A stretch of 64,000 nucleotides of DNA from NCBI GenBank assembly GCA_023450085.1, contig JAEXHI010000031.1, positions 62,001-126,000 on the forward strand, read 5' to 3'. Shown one piece after another: positions 17,363 through 26,807 of the stretch. The notes under the pieces are model-generated. The model saw only the letters and a program-made list of their open reading frames with translations. It made no database searches and was not told where the DNA came from. Within the stretch, counting starts at the first letter, position 1. Each line of letters opens with the position of its first letter. The translations under genes were made by a program, and so were the position numbers. The stretch comes from Bacteroidota bacterium. GTDB lineage: Bacteria > Bacteroidota > Bacteroidia > Sphingobacteriales > Sphingobacteriaceae.

Positions 17363-19126
17363 ATGGATTTTACGTTTAACAGTTACGGTTTAGTTTTACT
17401 ATTTTTTGGAACGTTAACGGCCATTTTAGCAATATACATTTACAAACGCGGCACTAGCGTAGTAAAATGGTTTAGCTTAATGATGGGTTCTAATGCCATT
17501 TGGTCCATAGCCTATGGTTTTGAGCTTTCGAGTCATAATTTGGAACAAGCCATATTTTTCATCAACATTGAATATATAGGCATTGCGACCTTACCGTTAA
17601 ATTGGTTTTTATTTGCCCTTACTTTTTGCAACAAAGAATGTTGGTACAAAAAACCACTTAACCTTACCCTACTGCTTATTGCTCCCGTTACCACGCTTGC
17701 CATGGTATGGACCAATCCGATGCACCATTTACATTACAAGGATGTAAGAATGTTTTTTGATGGGCCTTTTCCCATGATTAAAATCTATCCTGGAACTTGG
17801 TACCGCATCTTCACGGTATATTTTTATTTGCTATTGGCCTGTGGGTGCTATCTCATCTTCAACAAATTCAGAAGTTCAGACCCTATTTACAGAAAGCAAA
17901 ACTACAGCATTCTTATTGCCGCCTTACTCCCTTGGGTTGGTAATATCAGCTACCTTGTTGGCTTAAGACCCTTGGGCTTTATAGACATTACTCCTTTTGC
18001 ATTTATCCTCACTACTTTCCTTATTTTATTGGGCATTTACAGATTTAGGCTTTTCGACATCGTACCTATTGCCAGAGAAAAAGCGCTAGAGCTAATGGAT
18101 GATGGCTTTTTGGTATTAGACAAAAAGTATCGGGTGATTGACTACAACACTTCCTTACGTCGCTACATTAACCTTCCGAAATCTCAAAAAATTGTGGGAC
18201 AGTCTATCGGAGAGTTATTTCCTAAACATACCGATTTTATCCAGAAAGTGGAAAGCGGACTTAGTGACAAAATGGAAATGCAGGCTTTTGTAAGGGACGA
18301 AATCATTTATTTTGAGGCTGAAATATTGTTGCTGAATGAAAGCAAAATCAACGAGGCTTTCACTATTGTAAAGCTTCAAGATTTAACCTCGGCTAAAAAA
18401 GATGCCCTAATAGCCAAAGAACAAGCTTTAGAACTGGAAAAGGTAAACCAACTGAAAGACCGCATTTTTTCTATTATTGCTCACGATTTGCGGGGACCTT
18501 TGGTAAATCTTTCGGAAATCTTAAAAATGGTTTCCTACAATCAAGTGAGCCAAGAAGAATTTGAAAAAATATCCCCTGAACTAAGCAAGGACATCATTTA
18601 CACCACCGACCTATTGGAAAATATTTTGCACTGGTCGAGGAGTCAATTACAAGGTTTTGGCATCCAAAAAGAGTTTTTCAATGTAAGGAACATTATCCTT
18701 AACGAAATCAACTATCACCTCCCTTCGGCTACCCTTAAAAAAGTAACTATCCTGCATGATGTTTTTCCTAACGAGATTGCTTATGCCGACGTATTAATGT
18801 TTCAAATTGTGATTAGAAACATCATCAATAACGCGATTAAGTTTTGTCATGAAGGTTGTGAAATTACCATTACCGCCAGTTTCCAACGTAATCATATGTT
18901 AAAAATCTGTATTAGAGACAATGGCGTGGGAATGTCTGAAGCGACTTTGGAAAAACTGTTCAAAGACGAGAACATCTCTTCAAGAGGTACACAAAACGAA
19001 AAGGGAACTGGATTGGGCTTAATGATTTGCAAAGATTTTATGAGCAGAAATGGTGGGGAAATTAGCGTATCCAGTGAAGTAGGCAAAGGCACCACTTTTT
19101 GCTTACTTGTACCTACTGGCGATTAA
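17363..19126 (+). CDS. Sensor histidine kinase with 7TM N-terminal domain and PAS domain
   Basis: A 588-residue histidine kinase. Residues 1-225 hold about seven membrane helices of the HisKA 7TM type (MDFTFNSYGLVLLFFGTLTAILAIYIYKRG first). A PAS-like domain follows (LELMDDGFLVLDKKYRVIDYN), then a coiled linker, the H-box FSIIAHDLRGPLVNL (His374), N-box IVIRNIINNAIKFCHEG, IRDNGVGMS and GTGLGLMICKDFM. The frame extends upstream to a TTG at 17285, but ATG 17363 gives the usual N-terminus. No response regulator is adjacent, so it is an orphan kinase here. Confidence 0.9.
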   Translation: MDFTFNSYGLVLLFFGTLTAILAIYIYKRGTSVVKWFSLMMGSNAIWSIAYGFELSSHNLEQAIFFINIEYIGIATLPLNWFLFALTFCNKECWYKKPLNLTLLLIAPVTTLAMVWTNPMHHLHYKDVRMFFDGPFPMIKIYPGTWYRIFTVYFYLLLACGCYLIFNKFRSSDPIYRKQNYSILIAALLPWVGNISYLVGLRPLGFIDITPFAFILTTFLILLGIYRFRLFDIVPIAREKALELMDDGFLVLDKKYRVIDYNTSLRRYINLPKSQKIVGQSIGELFPKHTDFIQKVESGLSDKMEMQAFVRDEIIYFEAEILLLNESKINEAFTIVKLQDLTSAKKDALIAKEQALELEKVNQLKDRIFSIIAHDLRGPLVNLSEILKMVSYNQVSQEEFEKISPELSKDIIYTTDLLENILHWSRSQLQGFGIQKEFFNVRNIILNEINYHLPSATLKKVTILHDVFPNEIAYADVLMFQIVIRNIINNAIKFCHEGCEITITASFQRNHMLKICIRDNGVGMSEATLEKLFKDENISSRGTQNEKGTGLGLMICKDFMSRNGGEISVSSEVGKGTTFCLLVPTGD

Positions 19127-19239
19127 AAAAGAAAACTATCCCACTATTTGGAGCACAGCTAAGAACACTTCCACGGTTTAACCCATCTCGAATTCCCGCT
19201 CCTCTGAATAGCAGAATAGCTTAAATCTTCTAAAAAGAA

Positions 19240-19539
19240 TTACTTGCCAGTAACCTGATTAATGGCTTGTTGTTCCTTTAATTCGTCGACATTGTTTTTG
19301 TTACCGAATTTCTCAGTTTTATTGGCGAAATAATCTAAGATTTCTACAATATTATCCAAGTTGTCGGCCACCCTTTGGTGCATATCAGGCAAATCTTCCT
19401 CTAACTTTTTATCGCCAAGTTCGATATTATCGACTTCAATTTTTCCTATTTTTTGTATGATAGCTTGTTGCGAATGCTGTAAATCTTCCAGCTCCCTCAC
19501 TATCTTCTCCATCAGTTCGAATTTCTTTAAAGTTTCCAT
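19240..19539 (-). CDS. Hypothetical coiled-coil protein, 99 aa
   Basis: Not recognised. A small acidic helical protein with heptad-like Leu/Ile spacing through most of its length (LMEKIVRELEDLQHSQQAIIQKI and LEEDLPDMHQRVADNLDNIVEILDYFANK). No signal peptide. It sits alone between a histidine kinase (convergent) and a TPR protein (divergent). Coding is supported by the full-length open frame with a normal ATG and an A-rich leader. Confidence 0.65.
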   Translation of the reverse strand: METLKKFELMEKIVRELEDLQHSQQAIIQKIGKIEVDNIELGDKKLEEDLPDMHQRVADNLDNIVEILDYFANKTEKFGNKNNVDELKEQQAINQVTGK

Positions 19540-19667
19540 AAATTCTGTTTTTATTTAAATGATAAACTCTCTTTAACAACCACTCCTACATGGCTTTTGT
19601 TTGATTTTATTGTTTTTTATGCGCAAGAAATTTGCATATCCGATATATAACTAATAATTTAGTTTTC

Positions 19668-20804
19668 ATGAAAAGCCTTTATATTTCCTTCCTCTTTTTA
19701 ATTATTACCAAGTTTTGTATCGCCCAACAAGCTGTTTTGGACAAAGAAAAACTCTTGGAGTTTTACCAAAGCCAACGTTACGCCGAAGCGGCTGCTTATT
19801 TAAGCAGTATCTACCCCACAGAAACCAGTGATGTAAAAGTTTTAGGTCAAATTGCGTATTGTAATATGATGGCTGGGAAACTGGTAGATGCAGAGAAAAA
19901 TTACCAAAAGGTTAATGAGCTACAGCCCAAACAAATTCCTGTGCTGTTTAGCTTGGCCAATATTAACTCAAGGCGAGGAAACAAAAAAAGCGCCACTACC
20001 TATTTGCAAGAAATTGTTGCTTTAGACAGTACTAATTTTAATGCCTATAAGCGCTTAGGAGACTACACAGACAGCTTGAATTTAAAGATACAATACCTAC
20101 AAAAAGCCAATAAATTAAATAATACCGAAGCCGATGTAGCTTATGATTTAGCTGCTGCCTATCGGAAACTGAAATTACTACAACCAGCTTACGATGTATT
20201 GAAAATAGCTATTGCGGCTGATAGCGGTAACTTTGTATTACAACAAGCTTTATTACCTGTTGCCAACCAGTTAAACAAGTATAATGAGGTCGTAAATGTT
20301 GGAGAAAAGCTGCTTCAAAACGGTGCAGATGCGAATGTGGTGGCCGACGTGGCTAAAGCTTATTTCTTTTTAAAGAATTACAAAAAAGCGATTACCTTAT
20401 ATCAGATGCTGGAAAAAACCGAAATGCAAACGGAAAGCACCCTATATTATACCGCGCTATGTTTCCGCGAATTGAAAAACTACGACCAAGCAACCAGCTA
20501 CGCCAAGCAAACCATTACTGAGGGAATTTCACCAAATACTGCTGCATATTACAATCTGTTAGGTGGCATTTACGAAGAAAAACAATTATTTACCGCAGCA
20601 AGTAATGCTTATAAAAAGGGGCTAGAATATCAAATCAACAAAAACAGTTATTACAGACTGGGCTTGTTATACGACTTGAAATTAAAGCAGACCAAATCTG
20701 CCTTAGCTTATTACAATCTTTATTTAAAGAATAAGGATTTGGATAAAGATGATGCTCCACAAGTGGAATATATTAAAGGTAGGTTATCGGAACTTAAGCG
20801 TTAA
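19668..20804 (+). CDS. Exported tetratricopeptide-repeat protein
   Basis: A 378-residue protein with a signal peptide (MKSLYISFLFLIITKFCIAQQ) and a series of TPR units over the rest of the chain (for example NMMAGKLVDAEKNYQKVNELQP, IPVLFSLANINSRRGNKKSA, ALCFRELKNYDQATSYAKQTI, YYNLLGGIYEEKQLFTAASNAYKKGLEY). Probably a periplasmic scaffold. The frame extends to a TTG at 19632, but the signal peptide starts at ATG 19668. Confidence 0.85.
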   Translation: MKSLYISFLFLIITKFCIAQQAVLDKEKLLEFYQSQRYAEAAAYLSSIYPTETSDVKVLGQIAYCNMMAGKLVDAEKNYQKVNELQPKQIPVLFSLANINSRRGNKKSATTYLQEIVALDSTNFNAYKRLGDYTDSLNLKIQYLQKANKLNNTEADVAYDLAAAYRKLKLLQPAYDVLKIAIAADSGNFVLQQALLPVANQLNKYNEVVNVGEKLLQNGADANVVADVAKAYFFLKNYKKAITLYQMLEKTEMQTESTLYYTALCFRELKNYDQATSYAKQTITEGISPNTAAYYNLLGGIYEEKQLFTAASNAYKKGLEYQINKNSYYRLGLLYDLKLKQTKSALAYYNLYLKNKDLDKDDAPQVEYIKGRLSELKR

Positions 20805-20808
20805 AACG

Positions 20809-21270
20809 TTACTTCAAATCTTCGAAAACTGGTTTTACGTCTACCCAAAATTCATCTAGCGCAATGATACGGGGCTTTAAAAAAGCAATAATCTCTGGCC
20901 ATTGTTGTTGGTTATAAACGCTAACGTTTGGTAGCACAAGTTCTATTCGAGCCACCTGCTTATCAAAGGCGTTGGAGGCATTAGGTAACCAATCCCACTC
21001 TTCATTTAAAGCATTTTCCAGCAATCGTTTAAATTCTTCAAACTGCTCAAAAAGCAAAGCTCTCACACCTTCATCTGGATGGGCAATTTCAATGGCGATG
21101 CTGGCATGCTTTTTTTCAGCATCCATACGGAAGAAGATATGTTTTACGCCAGTTTTATAGTTCACCCAATTCACTGGCAGTCCTTCTACCCCTGGAATTG
21201 GCTTCATGTACTGACCAAAACTAATCCAAAATTGTTGCCTTAATCTGGCGGCTTCTTCCCTGCTGAACAT
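20809..21270 (-). CDS. DUF4268 domain protein
   Basis: A 153-residue protein with the DUF4268 pattern: LRQQFWISFGQYMKPIPGVEGLPVNWVNYKTGVKHIFFRMDAEKKHASIAIEI, EEFKRLLENALNEEWDW and a C-terminal WPEIIAFLKPRIIALDEFW. In other proteins this domain is found fused to restriction-like or nuclease-like modules; this is a stand-alone version. Function unknown. Convergent with the TPR gene, 4 bp apart. Confidence 0.85.
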   Translation of the reverse strand: MFSREEAARLRQQFWISFGQYMKPIPGVEGLPVNWVNYKTGVKHIFFRMDAEKKHASIAIEIAHPDEGVRALLFEQFEEFKRLLENALNEEWDWLPNASNAFDKQVARIELVLPNVSVYNQQQWPEIIAFLKPRIIALDEFWVDVKPVFEDLK

Positions 21271-21274
21271 TTTT

Positions 21275-21430
21275 ATTTTACAAAGTTTAAAGTGAAAAGT
21301 GTAAGGTTTAAAGTGGAAAGTTAAAAGTTTGTAGCGGCCCTATAAAAATCCCCTTTGCGTTAAAAAAATTCAACCGCGAAGAAAAAAAGAGTCACGCAAA
21401 GGACGCAAAGTAAGCGATGAAATACTACCG
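21275..21430. repeat. Low-complexity intergenic repeats
   Basis: AAAGTTTAAAGTGAAAAG-type units at about 21284-21330 and a CACGCAAAGGACGCAAAG block at about 21393-21410. No coding potential seen. Confidence 0.6.
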
Positions 21431-21445
21431 TTGTCTTTCTAAAAA

Positions 21446-22033
21446 TTAAGATTTACCCATTAAACGGGCTACATATTTTCCGATAATATCGAACTCCAGA
21501 TTCACCGAATCGCCTTGTTTTACTTCTTGCAAATTGGTGTGCTCATGGGTATACGGAATAATAAAAACCGAAAACTCGTCATCTGCGGAATTAACCACTG
21601 TTAAACTAATGCCATTAACACAAATAGAACCTTTCTCGACCGTTACATTGCCTTTAGTTGCATCATATTTAAAACGATATTCCCAACTTCCGTCCAATTC
21701 GTTTACCAAAATACAGGTAGCCGTTTGGTCTACGTGGCCCTGCACAATATGTCCATCTAAACGGGCATTCATTTGCATACAACGTTCCAAATTCACTTTA
21801 GCCCCTACTTTTAAGCTGCCCAAATTGCTTTTCTGAAGGGTTTCTTCAATAGCGGTTACGGTGTGCGTATTTTCATTTAACGATACCACGGTTAAGCAAA
21901 CACCATTGTGCGCAACGCTTTGGTCTATCTTTAACTCGTTACTAATAGCTGATTGAATGGTGTAATGTACATTTCCACCATCATGCTGTATATTTTGAAC
22001 GGTCCCTAAGGTCTCTATAATTCCAGTAAACAT
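21446..22033 (-). CDS. ribE: Riboflavin synthase alpha chain
   Basis: A 195-residue riboflavin synthase, which dismutates two lumazine molecules to riboflavin. It has the invariant N-terminus MFTGIIETLGTV and two tandem lumazine-binding barrels: the first with NGVCLTVV and LGSLKVGAKVNLERCM, LDGHIVQGHVD; the second with GSICVNGISLTVV and LEFDIIGKYVARLM. Normal length. A -7 box TACTTTTG lies 18 bp upstream at 22051-22058. No FMN riboswitch is visible in the short leader. No other rib genes are adjacent. Confidence 0.96.
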   Translation of the reverse strand: MFTGIIETLGTVQNIQHDGGNVHYTIQSAISNELKIDQSVAHNGVCLTVVSLNENTHTVTAIEETLQKSNLGSLKVGAKVNLERCMQMNARLDGHIVQGHVDQTATCILVNELDGSWEYRFKYDATKGNVTVEKGSICVNGISLTVVNSADDEFSVFIIPYTHEHTNLQEVKQGDSVNLEFDIIGKYVARLMGKS

Positions 22034-22050
22034 GCTTTTAATTTAAAGGA

Positions 22051-22058
22051 CAAAAGTA
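22051..22058 (-). promoter_or_regulatory. -7 promoter box of the riboflavin synthase gene
   Basis: TACTTTTG on the minus strand, 17 bp before the start codon. Confidence 0.55.
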
Positions 22059-22221
22059 ACTAGTAAAAGGCAATAAAACTTAGCCCATCACAATTTTTGA
22101 CTTTTAGGTTAATATGCTTTAAACGGCGATGACGCCGCCCTTCAGCGTTATGCGAAGTTTGGCATCTCCATCAAACATTATCTACAGCTTCCTAACGTAC
22201 CGTATTTTTTAGCTTTTTTAC

Positions 22222-23709
22222 TCAATAAGCTTTCCTGTTCTTCACCCAATTGCTTTTTTGCGTAGCGGATGCAGATAATGGCTGCGAAGCAGCTTTTTGC
22301 TCCTGCAACAACAACACCGCACTAATGGCAGCTATTAAAGCTTCCTGCTCGTCTTCTGTTTTAAGACTGTCCGCAGTAAAATATTTACCTACAAAGTGCG
22401 TATCAAACTGTCCCGAGACAAATGCGGGGTGCTGCATCACAAACTTTCCAAAACTCAAAGTGGTTTGTATGCCTGTAATATCGTATTCAGAAATGGCCCT
22501 AATCATACGCTCAATAGCTTCTGTACGGTCTTTTCCGTGAGTAACCAATTTGGCAATCATTGGGTCGTAATAAATAGGAATTTCCATGCCTTGCTCAAAA
22601 CCATCATCAACTCTTACGCCATTCCCTTTTGGAGTTTGATAGGTTTGCAGGGTACCAATATCTGGCAAAAAATTATTCAATGGGTCTTCGGCATACACCC
22701 TTAATTCGATGGAGTGCCCATTTATTTTAAGGTCTTCCTGCTTAAAGCTGATGGCTTCGCCTCGAGCAATTTTAATTTGCTCTTTCACCAAATCCAGTCC
22801 CGTAATCATTTCGGTAACGGGATGCTCTACTTGCAAACGGGTGTTCATTTCGAGGAAGAAAAAATCAAGGTTTTCATCCAAAATGAATTCTACCGTTCCT
22901 GCTCCTACGTAATTTACAGAACGGGCCACGTCAACTGCGCATTTGCCCATCTTTCCCCTAATTTCAGGTGTAAGTACCGATGAAGGTGCTTCTTCTACCA
23001 CTTTTTGGTGACGACGTTGCACAGAACATTCACGCTCAAAAAGGTGAACAATATTTCCGTGGGTATCGCCTAACACTTGTATTTCAATATGTCGAGGTGA
23101 GGTAACGTAACGCTCAATGAATACGGCTCCGTCGCCAAAGGCTGAAGTTGCTTCGCTAACGGCCAATTGCATCTGTTCTTCAAAATCGTTCACGGTATTC
23201 ACAATACGCATCCCTTTGCCACCGCCGCCAGCTGCTGCCTTAATCAAGATAGGGAATCCTACTTCAACCGCTCTGGCTTTGGCTTCCTCTACATTGGTAA
23301 TGGCTTCCTCGGTACCTGGCACCATCGGGATATCATATTTTAATGCTGCTGCTTTTGCCGAAAGCTTGTTGCCCATAATTTCCATGGCTTCGGGGCTCGG
23401 ACCAATCAAAGTTAATCCTGCCGCTTTTACTTGCTGGGCAAAGGCTGGATTTTCTGAAAGGAAACCATAGCCTGGATGTATAGCTTCGGCACCTGTTTGC
23501 TTACAGGCATCAATGATTTTACTTCCTACTAAATAAGACTGATTGGAGGCTGCAGGTCCAATACAAATCGCTTCATCTGCATAACGAACATGTAACGAAT
23601 TACGGTCGGCTTCGGAAAAAACCGCCACTGTTTTAATGCCCATTTCTTTTGCCGAACGCATGATGCGAAGCGCAATTTCGCCACGATTTGCAACTAATAT
23701 TTTTTTCAT
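22222..23709 (-). CDS. accC: Biotin carboxylase subunit (acetyl-/acyl-CoA carboxylase)
   Basis: A 495-residue biotin carboxylase, which carboxylates the biotin of a carrier protein with ATP and bicarbonate. Seen: MKKILVANRGEIALRIMRSA, the ATP-grasp loop KAAAGGGGKGMRIV, FIERYV, HLFERECSVQRRHQK and FLEMNTRLQVEHPVTE with catalytic Glu/Arg. It is about 45 residues longer than E. coli AccC, with a C-terminal Gln/Ser-rich tail ending NWVKNRKAY; this long form is typical of Bacteroidetes acyl-CoA carboxylases. No biotin carrier or carboxyltransferase gene lies nearby, so acetyl-CoA versus propionyl-CoA specificity cannot be decided. An in-frame ATG at 23733 would add 8 residues; I prefer 23709. Confidence 0.9.
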   Translation of the reverse strand: MKKILVANRGEIALRIMRSAKEMGIKTVAVFSEADRNSLHVRYADEAICIGPAASNQSYLVGSKIIDACKQTGAEAIHPGYGFLSENPAFAQQVKAAGLTLIGPSPEAMEIMGNKLSAKAAALKYDIPMVPGTEEAITNVEEAKARAVEVGFPILIKAAAGGGGKGMRIVNTVNDFEEQMQLAVSEATSAFGDGAVFIERYVTSPRHIEIQVLGDTHGNIVHLFERECSVQRRHQKVVEEAPSSVLTPEIRGKMGKCAVDVARSVNYVGAGTVEFILDENLDFFFLEMNTRLQVEHPVTEMITGLDLVKEQIKIARGEAISFKQEDLKINGHSIELRVYAEDPLNNFLPDIGTLQTYQTPKGNGVRVDDGFEQGMEIPIYYDPMIAKLVTHGKDRTEAIERMIRAISEYDITGIQTTLSFGKFVMQHPAFVSGQFDTHFVGKYFTADSLKTEDEQEALIAAISAVLLLQEQKAASQPLSASATQKSNWVKNRKAY

Positions 23710-23805
23710 ATCCTTAACAGATGTTGATATCATTTGGTTAGTGGCACAAGATGAAGAAATTATCGTTAAATGGCAAATTTGTTTTGGGAGTTAGGGGTTA
23801 GGAAT

Positions 23806-23907
23806 TAGGAATTAGTTGCTAGTGGTTAGTGGCTAGTGGCTAGTTGTTAGTAATTAGGGATTAGTAAACTTTGCAAGTAAATCTCCTTCTATCTGCGGAA
23901 TCAGCGG
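23806..23907. repeat. Long intergenic repeat, copy B (inverted to 12643-12745)
   Basis: TTAGTAATTAG, AAACTTTGCAAGTAAATCTC and ATCTGCGGAATCAGCGG blocks, the reverse complement of the sequence at 12643-12745. It is preceded by AGTGGCTAGTGGCTAG short repeats. The gene-free stretch 23734-24129 also holds TGAACCAATGAACTAATGAA units at about 24088-24120 and nothing coding. Confidence 0.85.
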
Positions 23908-24129
23908 GTGTGTTGGGATTAGTGGTTGGAGTGTTTAATTGTTGGAATTGGTTAACTGGTTAATTGTTTTAGAGAACGGTTAAAACAGCGGGCTACTGAA
24001 AACATGCTGTAAATTATTATATTGTGTCGTTATTGTAATTTGTCAGCTAAGTCTTTCGGTCTCCAAGCTTTCAGACTTCCCGACTAACTAATGAACAAGT
24101 GAACCAATGAACTAATGAACCCTTAAAAA

Positions 24130-24561
24130 ATGCAATTAAGCTTAAACGTACCTGCCCTTTTCTTCCCTGCCATTAGCCTTATTATGCTAGCTTACACCAA
24201 TAGGTTTTTAGCTTTGGCCACTTTAGTAAGAAGTTTAAAATCAAAATACGAACAAACCGATAATGATATTGCCCTACAAAAACAGATTAAAAATTTACGT
24301 TATCGCTTAAAGCTGATTAAAAACATGCAGGCCTTTGGGGTAGTAAGTTTTGCCTGCTGTTTGTTTTGTATGTTCTTTATTTACCTCGAAAAAAACGTGA
24401 CTGCCGAGGTATTTTTTGCTTTGAGCTTGATTTTCTTCATGCTATCGTTACTGATTTCATTATTGGAAATACAACTCAGCACCAAAGCGCTCGAACTAGA
24501 GCTAAGCTCCATCGAGGAAGACGAATCTATCGTTAAAAAAATCAAGAAAAAGTTCGAATAG
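24130..24561 (+). CDS. DUF2721 membrane protein
   Basis: A 143-residue membrane protein with the DUF2721 layout: first helix LFFPAISLIMLAYTNRFLALATLVR, a charged amphipathic linker (LKSKYEQTDNDIALQKQIKNLRYRLKLIKN), two further helices (VVSFACCLFCMFFIYL and VFFALSLIFFMLSLLISLLEI) and a charged coiled-coil tail. Function unknown. Convergent with the threonine aldolase gene, 1 bp apart. Confidence 0.85.
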   Translation: MQLSLNVPALFFPAISLIMLAYTNRFLALATLVRSLKSKYEQTDNDIALQKQIKNLRYRLKLIKNMQAFGVVSFACCLFCMFFIYLEKNVTAEVFFALSLIFFMLSLLISLLEIQLSTKALELELSSIEEDESIVKKIKKKFE

Positions 24562-24562
24562 C

Positions 24563-25591
24563 CTAAACGTCTAGCTTAGCAATGATCTCAATAGCTTGGT
24601 CTACCACCGCAGGCGAGATATCCAAATGGGTAACCAAACGAACGGTTTTAGCAGATGTCGCATTGCAAAGAATCCCCTTTTTATTTAAGGCTCTTACCAC
24701 TTCATCGGCACTAAATTTACTAGCTACCTCAAAAAGCACAATGTTCGTTTCTACAGGTGTTACCTGTGCCACATAATCAGTTTGAGCTAAAGCATGCGCC
24801 AAAGCTTTGGCGTGCTGATGGTCTTCTGCTAAGCGGTCTATATGATGGTCTAGCGCATAAATTCCCGCTGCCGCCAAAAATCCTGCCTGTCTCATTCCTC
24901 CGCCCAGCACTTTTCTAATCCTGCGAGCTTGCTTAATCATAGTTGAATAGCCTAACAATACCGAACCAACCGGCGCCCCTAAACCTTTCGAAAGGCAAAC
25001 TGATATGCCATCAAAATAATGACCATAAGCAGCCGCTTTATCTCCTGTGGCCACCAAAGCATTAAAAACTCGGGCACCATCTAAATGTAGCTTTAGTCCT
25101 TTAATAGCACATAAATTATGAATGGCTTCAATTTGGTCTAACTGGTAGCATTTCCCTCCACCTTTGTTCACGGTATTTTCCAGCACCACTAAATTAGTTT
25201 TGGGATAATGAACATCATCTGCATTAATCTCCGGTTCAATTAGCTCAGGCGTTAAAATACCTCTTTCCCCATTTAACAAGCGCACCGAAGCCATGGAGTT
25301 ATAAGCAATGCCTCCGCCCTCATAACGATAAACATGTGCCGTTTGGTCACAAATTACTTCATCCATAGGTTGGGTAAAGCACTTAATGGCAATTTGGTTG
25401 GTCATGGTGCCAGAAGGACAGAACAAACCAGCCTCCATATGGAATATATTGGCCAACTTATTTTCGAGTTCGATTACGGTTTCATCTTCACCGTATACAT
25501 CATCGCCAACTTTTGCGCTCATCATGGCATCTAACATACCAGGTGTAGGCTTAGTAACGGTATCACTTCTGAAATCAATTTTCTGTTCCAT
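24563..25591 (-). CDS. ltaE: Low-specificity L-threonine aldolase
   Basis: A 342-residue fold-type I PLP enzyme (beta-eliminating lyase family), which splits threonine or allo-threonine into glycine and acetaldehyde. Seen: DFRSDTVTKPTPGMLDAMMSAKVGDDVYGED at the N-terminus, LFCPSGTMTNQIAIK, HLDGARVFNALVA, and the PLP-lysine motif CLSKGLGAPVGSVLLG. Normal length and complete. Not part of an evident operon. Confidence 0.93.
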   Translation of the reverse strand: MEQKIDFRSDTVTKPTPGMLDAMMSAKVGDDVYGEDETVIELENKLANIFHMEAGLFCPSGTMTNQIAIKCFTQPMDEVICDQTAHVYRYEGGGIAYNSMASVRLLNGERGILTPELIEPEINADDVHYPKTNLVVLENTVNKGGGKCYQLDQIEAIHNLCAIKGLKLHLDGARVFNALVATGDKAAAYGHYFDGISVCLSKGLGAPVGSVLLGYSTMIKQARRIRKVLGGGMRQAGFLAAAGIYALDHHIDRLAEDHQHAKALAHALAQTDYVAQVTPVETNIVLFEVASKFSADEVVRALNKKGILCNATSAKTVRLVTHLDISPAVVDQAIEIIAKLDV

Positions 25592-25733
25592 GGCTTTAGT
25601 ATTTTTTCCAAATATGCTATAATGAAGATGGCAAAAATCTTTTTAATGAAAAAATTACATTTTTCTTTCCCACATTTTTTTCCACTTTTTCCACCAAGTT
25701 TTCAGCAATAGTATCTGGTCTAAAAAAGCCTCT

Positions 25734-25756
25734 ATTAGTGTAAAAAATACACTTTA
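25734..25756. promoter_or_regulatory. Predicted operator (TTAGTGTA-N5-TACACTTT), copy 1
   Basis: Arms TTAGTGTA (25735-25742) and TACACTTT (25748-25755) around AAAAA. The same half-sites with 5-bp spacing recur at 28082-28104 and 31919-31941. It lies about 150 bp upstream of the GlcNAc kinase start, in a 315-bp gap that otherwise holds A/T-rich sequence and no gene. Predicted binding site for the NUDIX-type regulator at 27309-27998; this assignment is inference. Confidence 0.65.
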
Positions 25757-25906
25757 CGAAAAAACGGCTCTATTTATCTGCAATCAAACGTTTGAATCCT
25801 TTCTACGTTAACTAATAAAAAACTTAATATTAATTTTTTATTTCCAATAAAGGCTGATATATTGCCAAACTTTTATACAAAATTTACAACTTAACAAACC
25901 AAAAAA

Positions 25907-26758
25907 ATGATAGTTATTGCAGATGGTGGATCTACCAAAACCAACTGGTGCTTAATTAATGAGTCGGGTAGGAAAATTCACTTTAACACCGAGGGATACA
26001 ACCCTTATTTTGCAAAGCAAGATTACATTGAAAATTCCCTGAGAACCACTTTGCCTGACAGTTTAGACCCTTTAAAACTGGATGAAGTTTACTACTATGG
26101 AGCTGGCTGTTCTACCGATGCCAACAAAAAGATTGTAGCTGATGCCATGCAAAAGGTTTTTGTGAACGCAAAAATCAACGTTGATCACGATTTACTTGCT
26201 TCGTGCCGTGCACTTTTAGGCGACGAGCCTGGCTTTGCCGCTATTTTAGGTACTGGAACCAATACTTGCTTGTATGATGGTAAAGGCATTGCCCTTAATA
26301 TCGACTCGTTAGGCTATTTCCTTGGCGACGAAGGTAGTGGTAGTAATATCGGTAAACGCTTATTGGCCGACTACATGAAAGGTTTCATGCCAAAAGGTCT
26401 TAGCGAAAGTTTCTTTAACATCTACGGTTTAAGTAACGAAGACATCTTCGATAACATTTACAACAAACCATTGCCAAACCGTTTCTGCGCAAGCTTCAGT
26501 AAGTTTTTATACGATTTCAAAACCGTTTATACTGATTATGCAGAGGATGTGATCGACACTGCTTTCACTGCATTTTTCGAGAAATTGGTTATTCACTATC
26601 CAAACTACAACAAACATTTGTTAAACGTGGTAGGTTCTGTAGGCTATAGCTTCAGAGACCGTTTGAGCGTTGTTGCTGACAAGTACGAGATGGGTGTAGG
26701 AAAAATCATCCGTTCACCAATAGATGACTTGGTAGAATACCATTTGAGCAAAAGATAA
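25907..26758 (+). CDS. N-acetylglucosamine kinase-like protein (BadF/BadG ATPase family)
   Basis: A 283-residue sugar kinase of the ASKHA fold. Intact nucleotide-binding motifs: phosphate-1 IADGGSTKTNW with Asp6, phosphate-2/adenosine region AAILGTGTNTCLY, and SLGYFLGDEGSGSNIGKRLL. Length and sequence fit the bacterial relatives of human N-acetylglucosamine kinase, so the likely reaction is ATP-dependent phosphorylation of GlcNAc or a related hexosamine. Monocistronic, with a predicted operator about 150 bp upstream and a strong terminator downstream. A degenerate paralogue lies at 29118-29960. Confidence 0.85.
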   Translation: MIVIADGGSTKTNWCLINESGRKIHFNTEGYNPYFAKQDYIENSLRTTLPDSLDPLKLDEVYYYGAGCSTDANKKIVADAMQKVFVNAKINVDHDLLASCRALLGDEPGFAAILGTGTNTCLYDGKGIALNIDSLGYFLGDEGSGSNIGKRLLADYMKGFMPKGLSESFFNIYGLSNEDIFDNIYNKPLPNRFCASFSKFLYDFKTVYTDYAEDVIDTAFTAFFEKLVIHYPNYNKHLLNVVGSVGYSFRDRLSVVADKYEMGVGKIIRSPIDDLVEYHLSKR

Positions 26759-26780
26759 TCCCTTACGGATTTAACATACC

Positions 26781-26807
26781 AAAGCCCCGAACGTTCGGGG
26801 CTTTTTT
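26781..26807 (+). terminator. Rho-independent terminator
   Basis: AAGCCCCGAA / TTCGGGGCTT with a 2-nt centre (effective loop 4 nt), followed by a run of T. 23 bp after the kinase stop codon. Confidence 0.93.

Noticed and set aside
22034..22221. FMN or other riboswitch near riboflavin synthase
   Set aside because: The leader between the -7 box and the start codon is under 20 nt; no conserved aptamer is visible.
22250..22983. Plus-strand open frames inside accC
   Set aside because: Antisense shadows of a clear biotin carboxylase gene.
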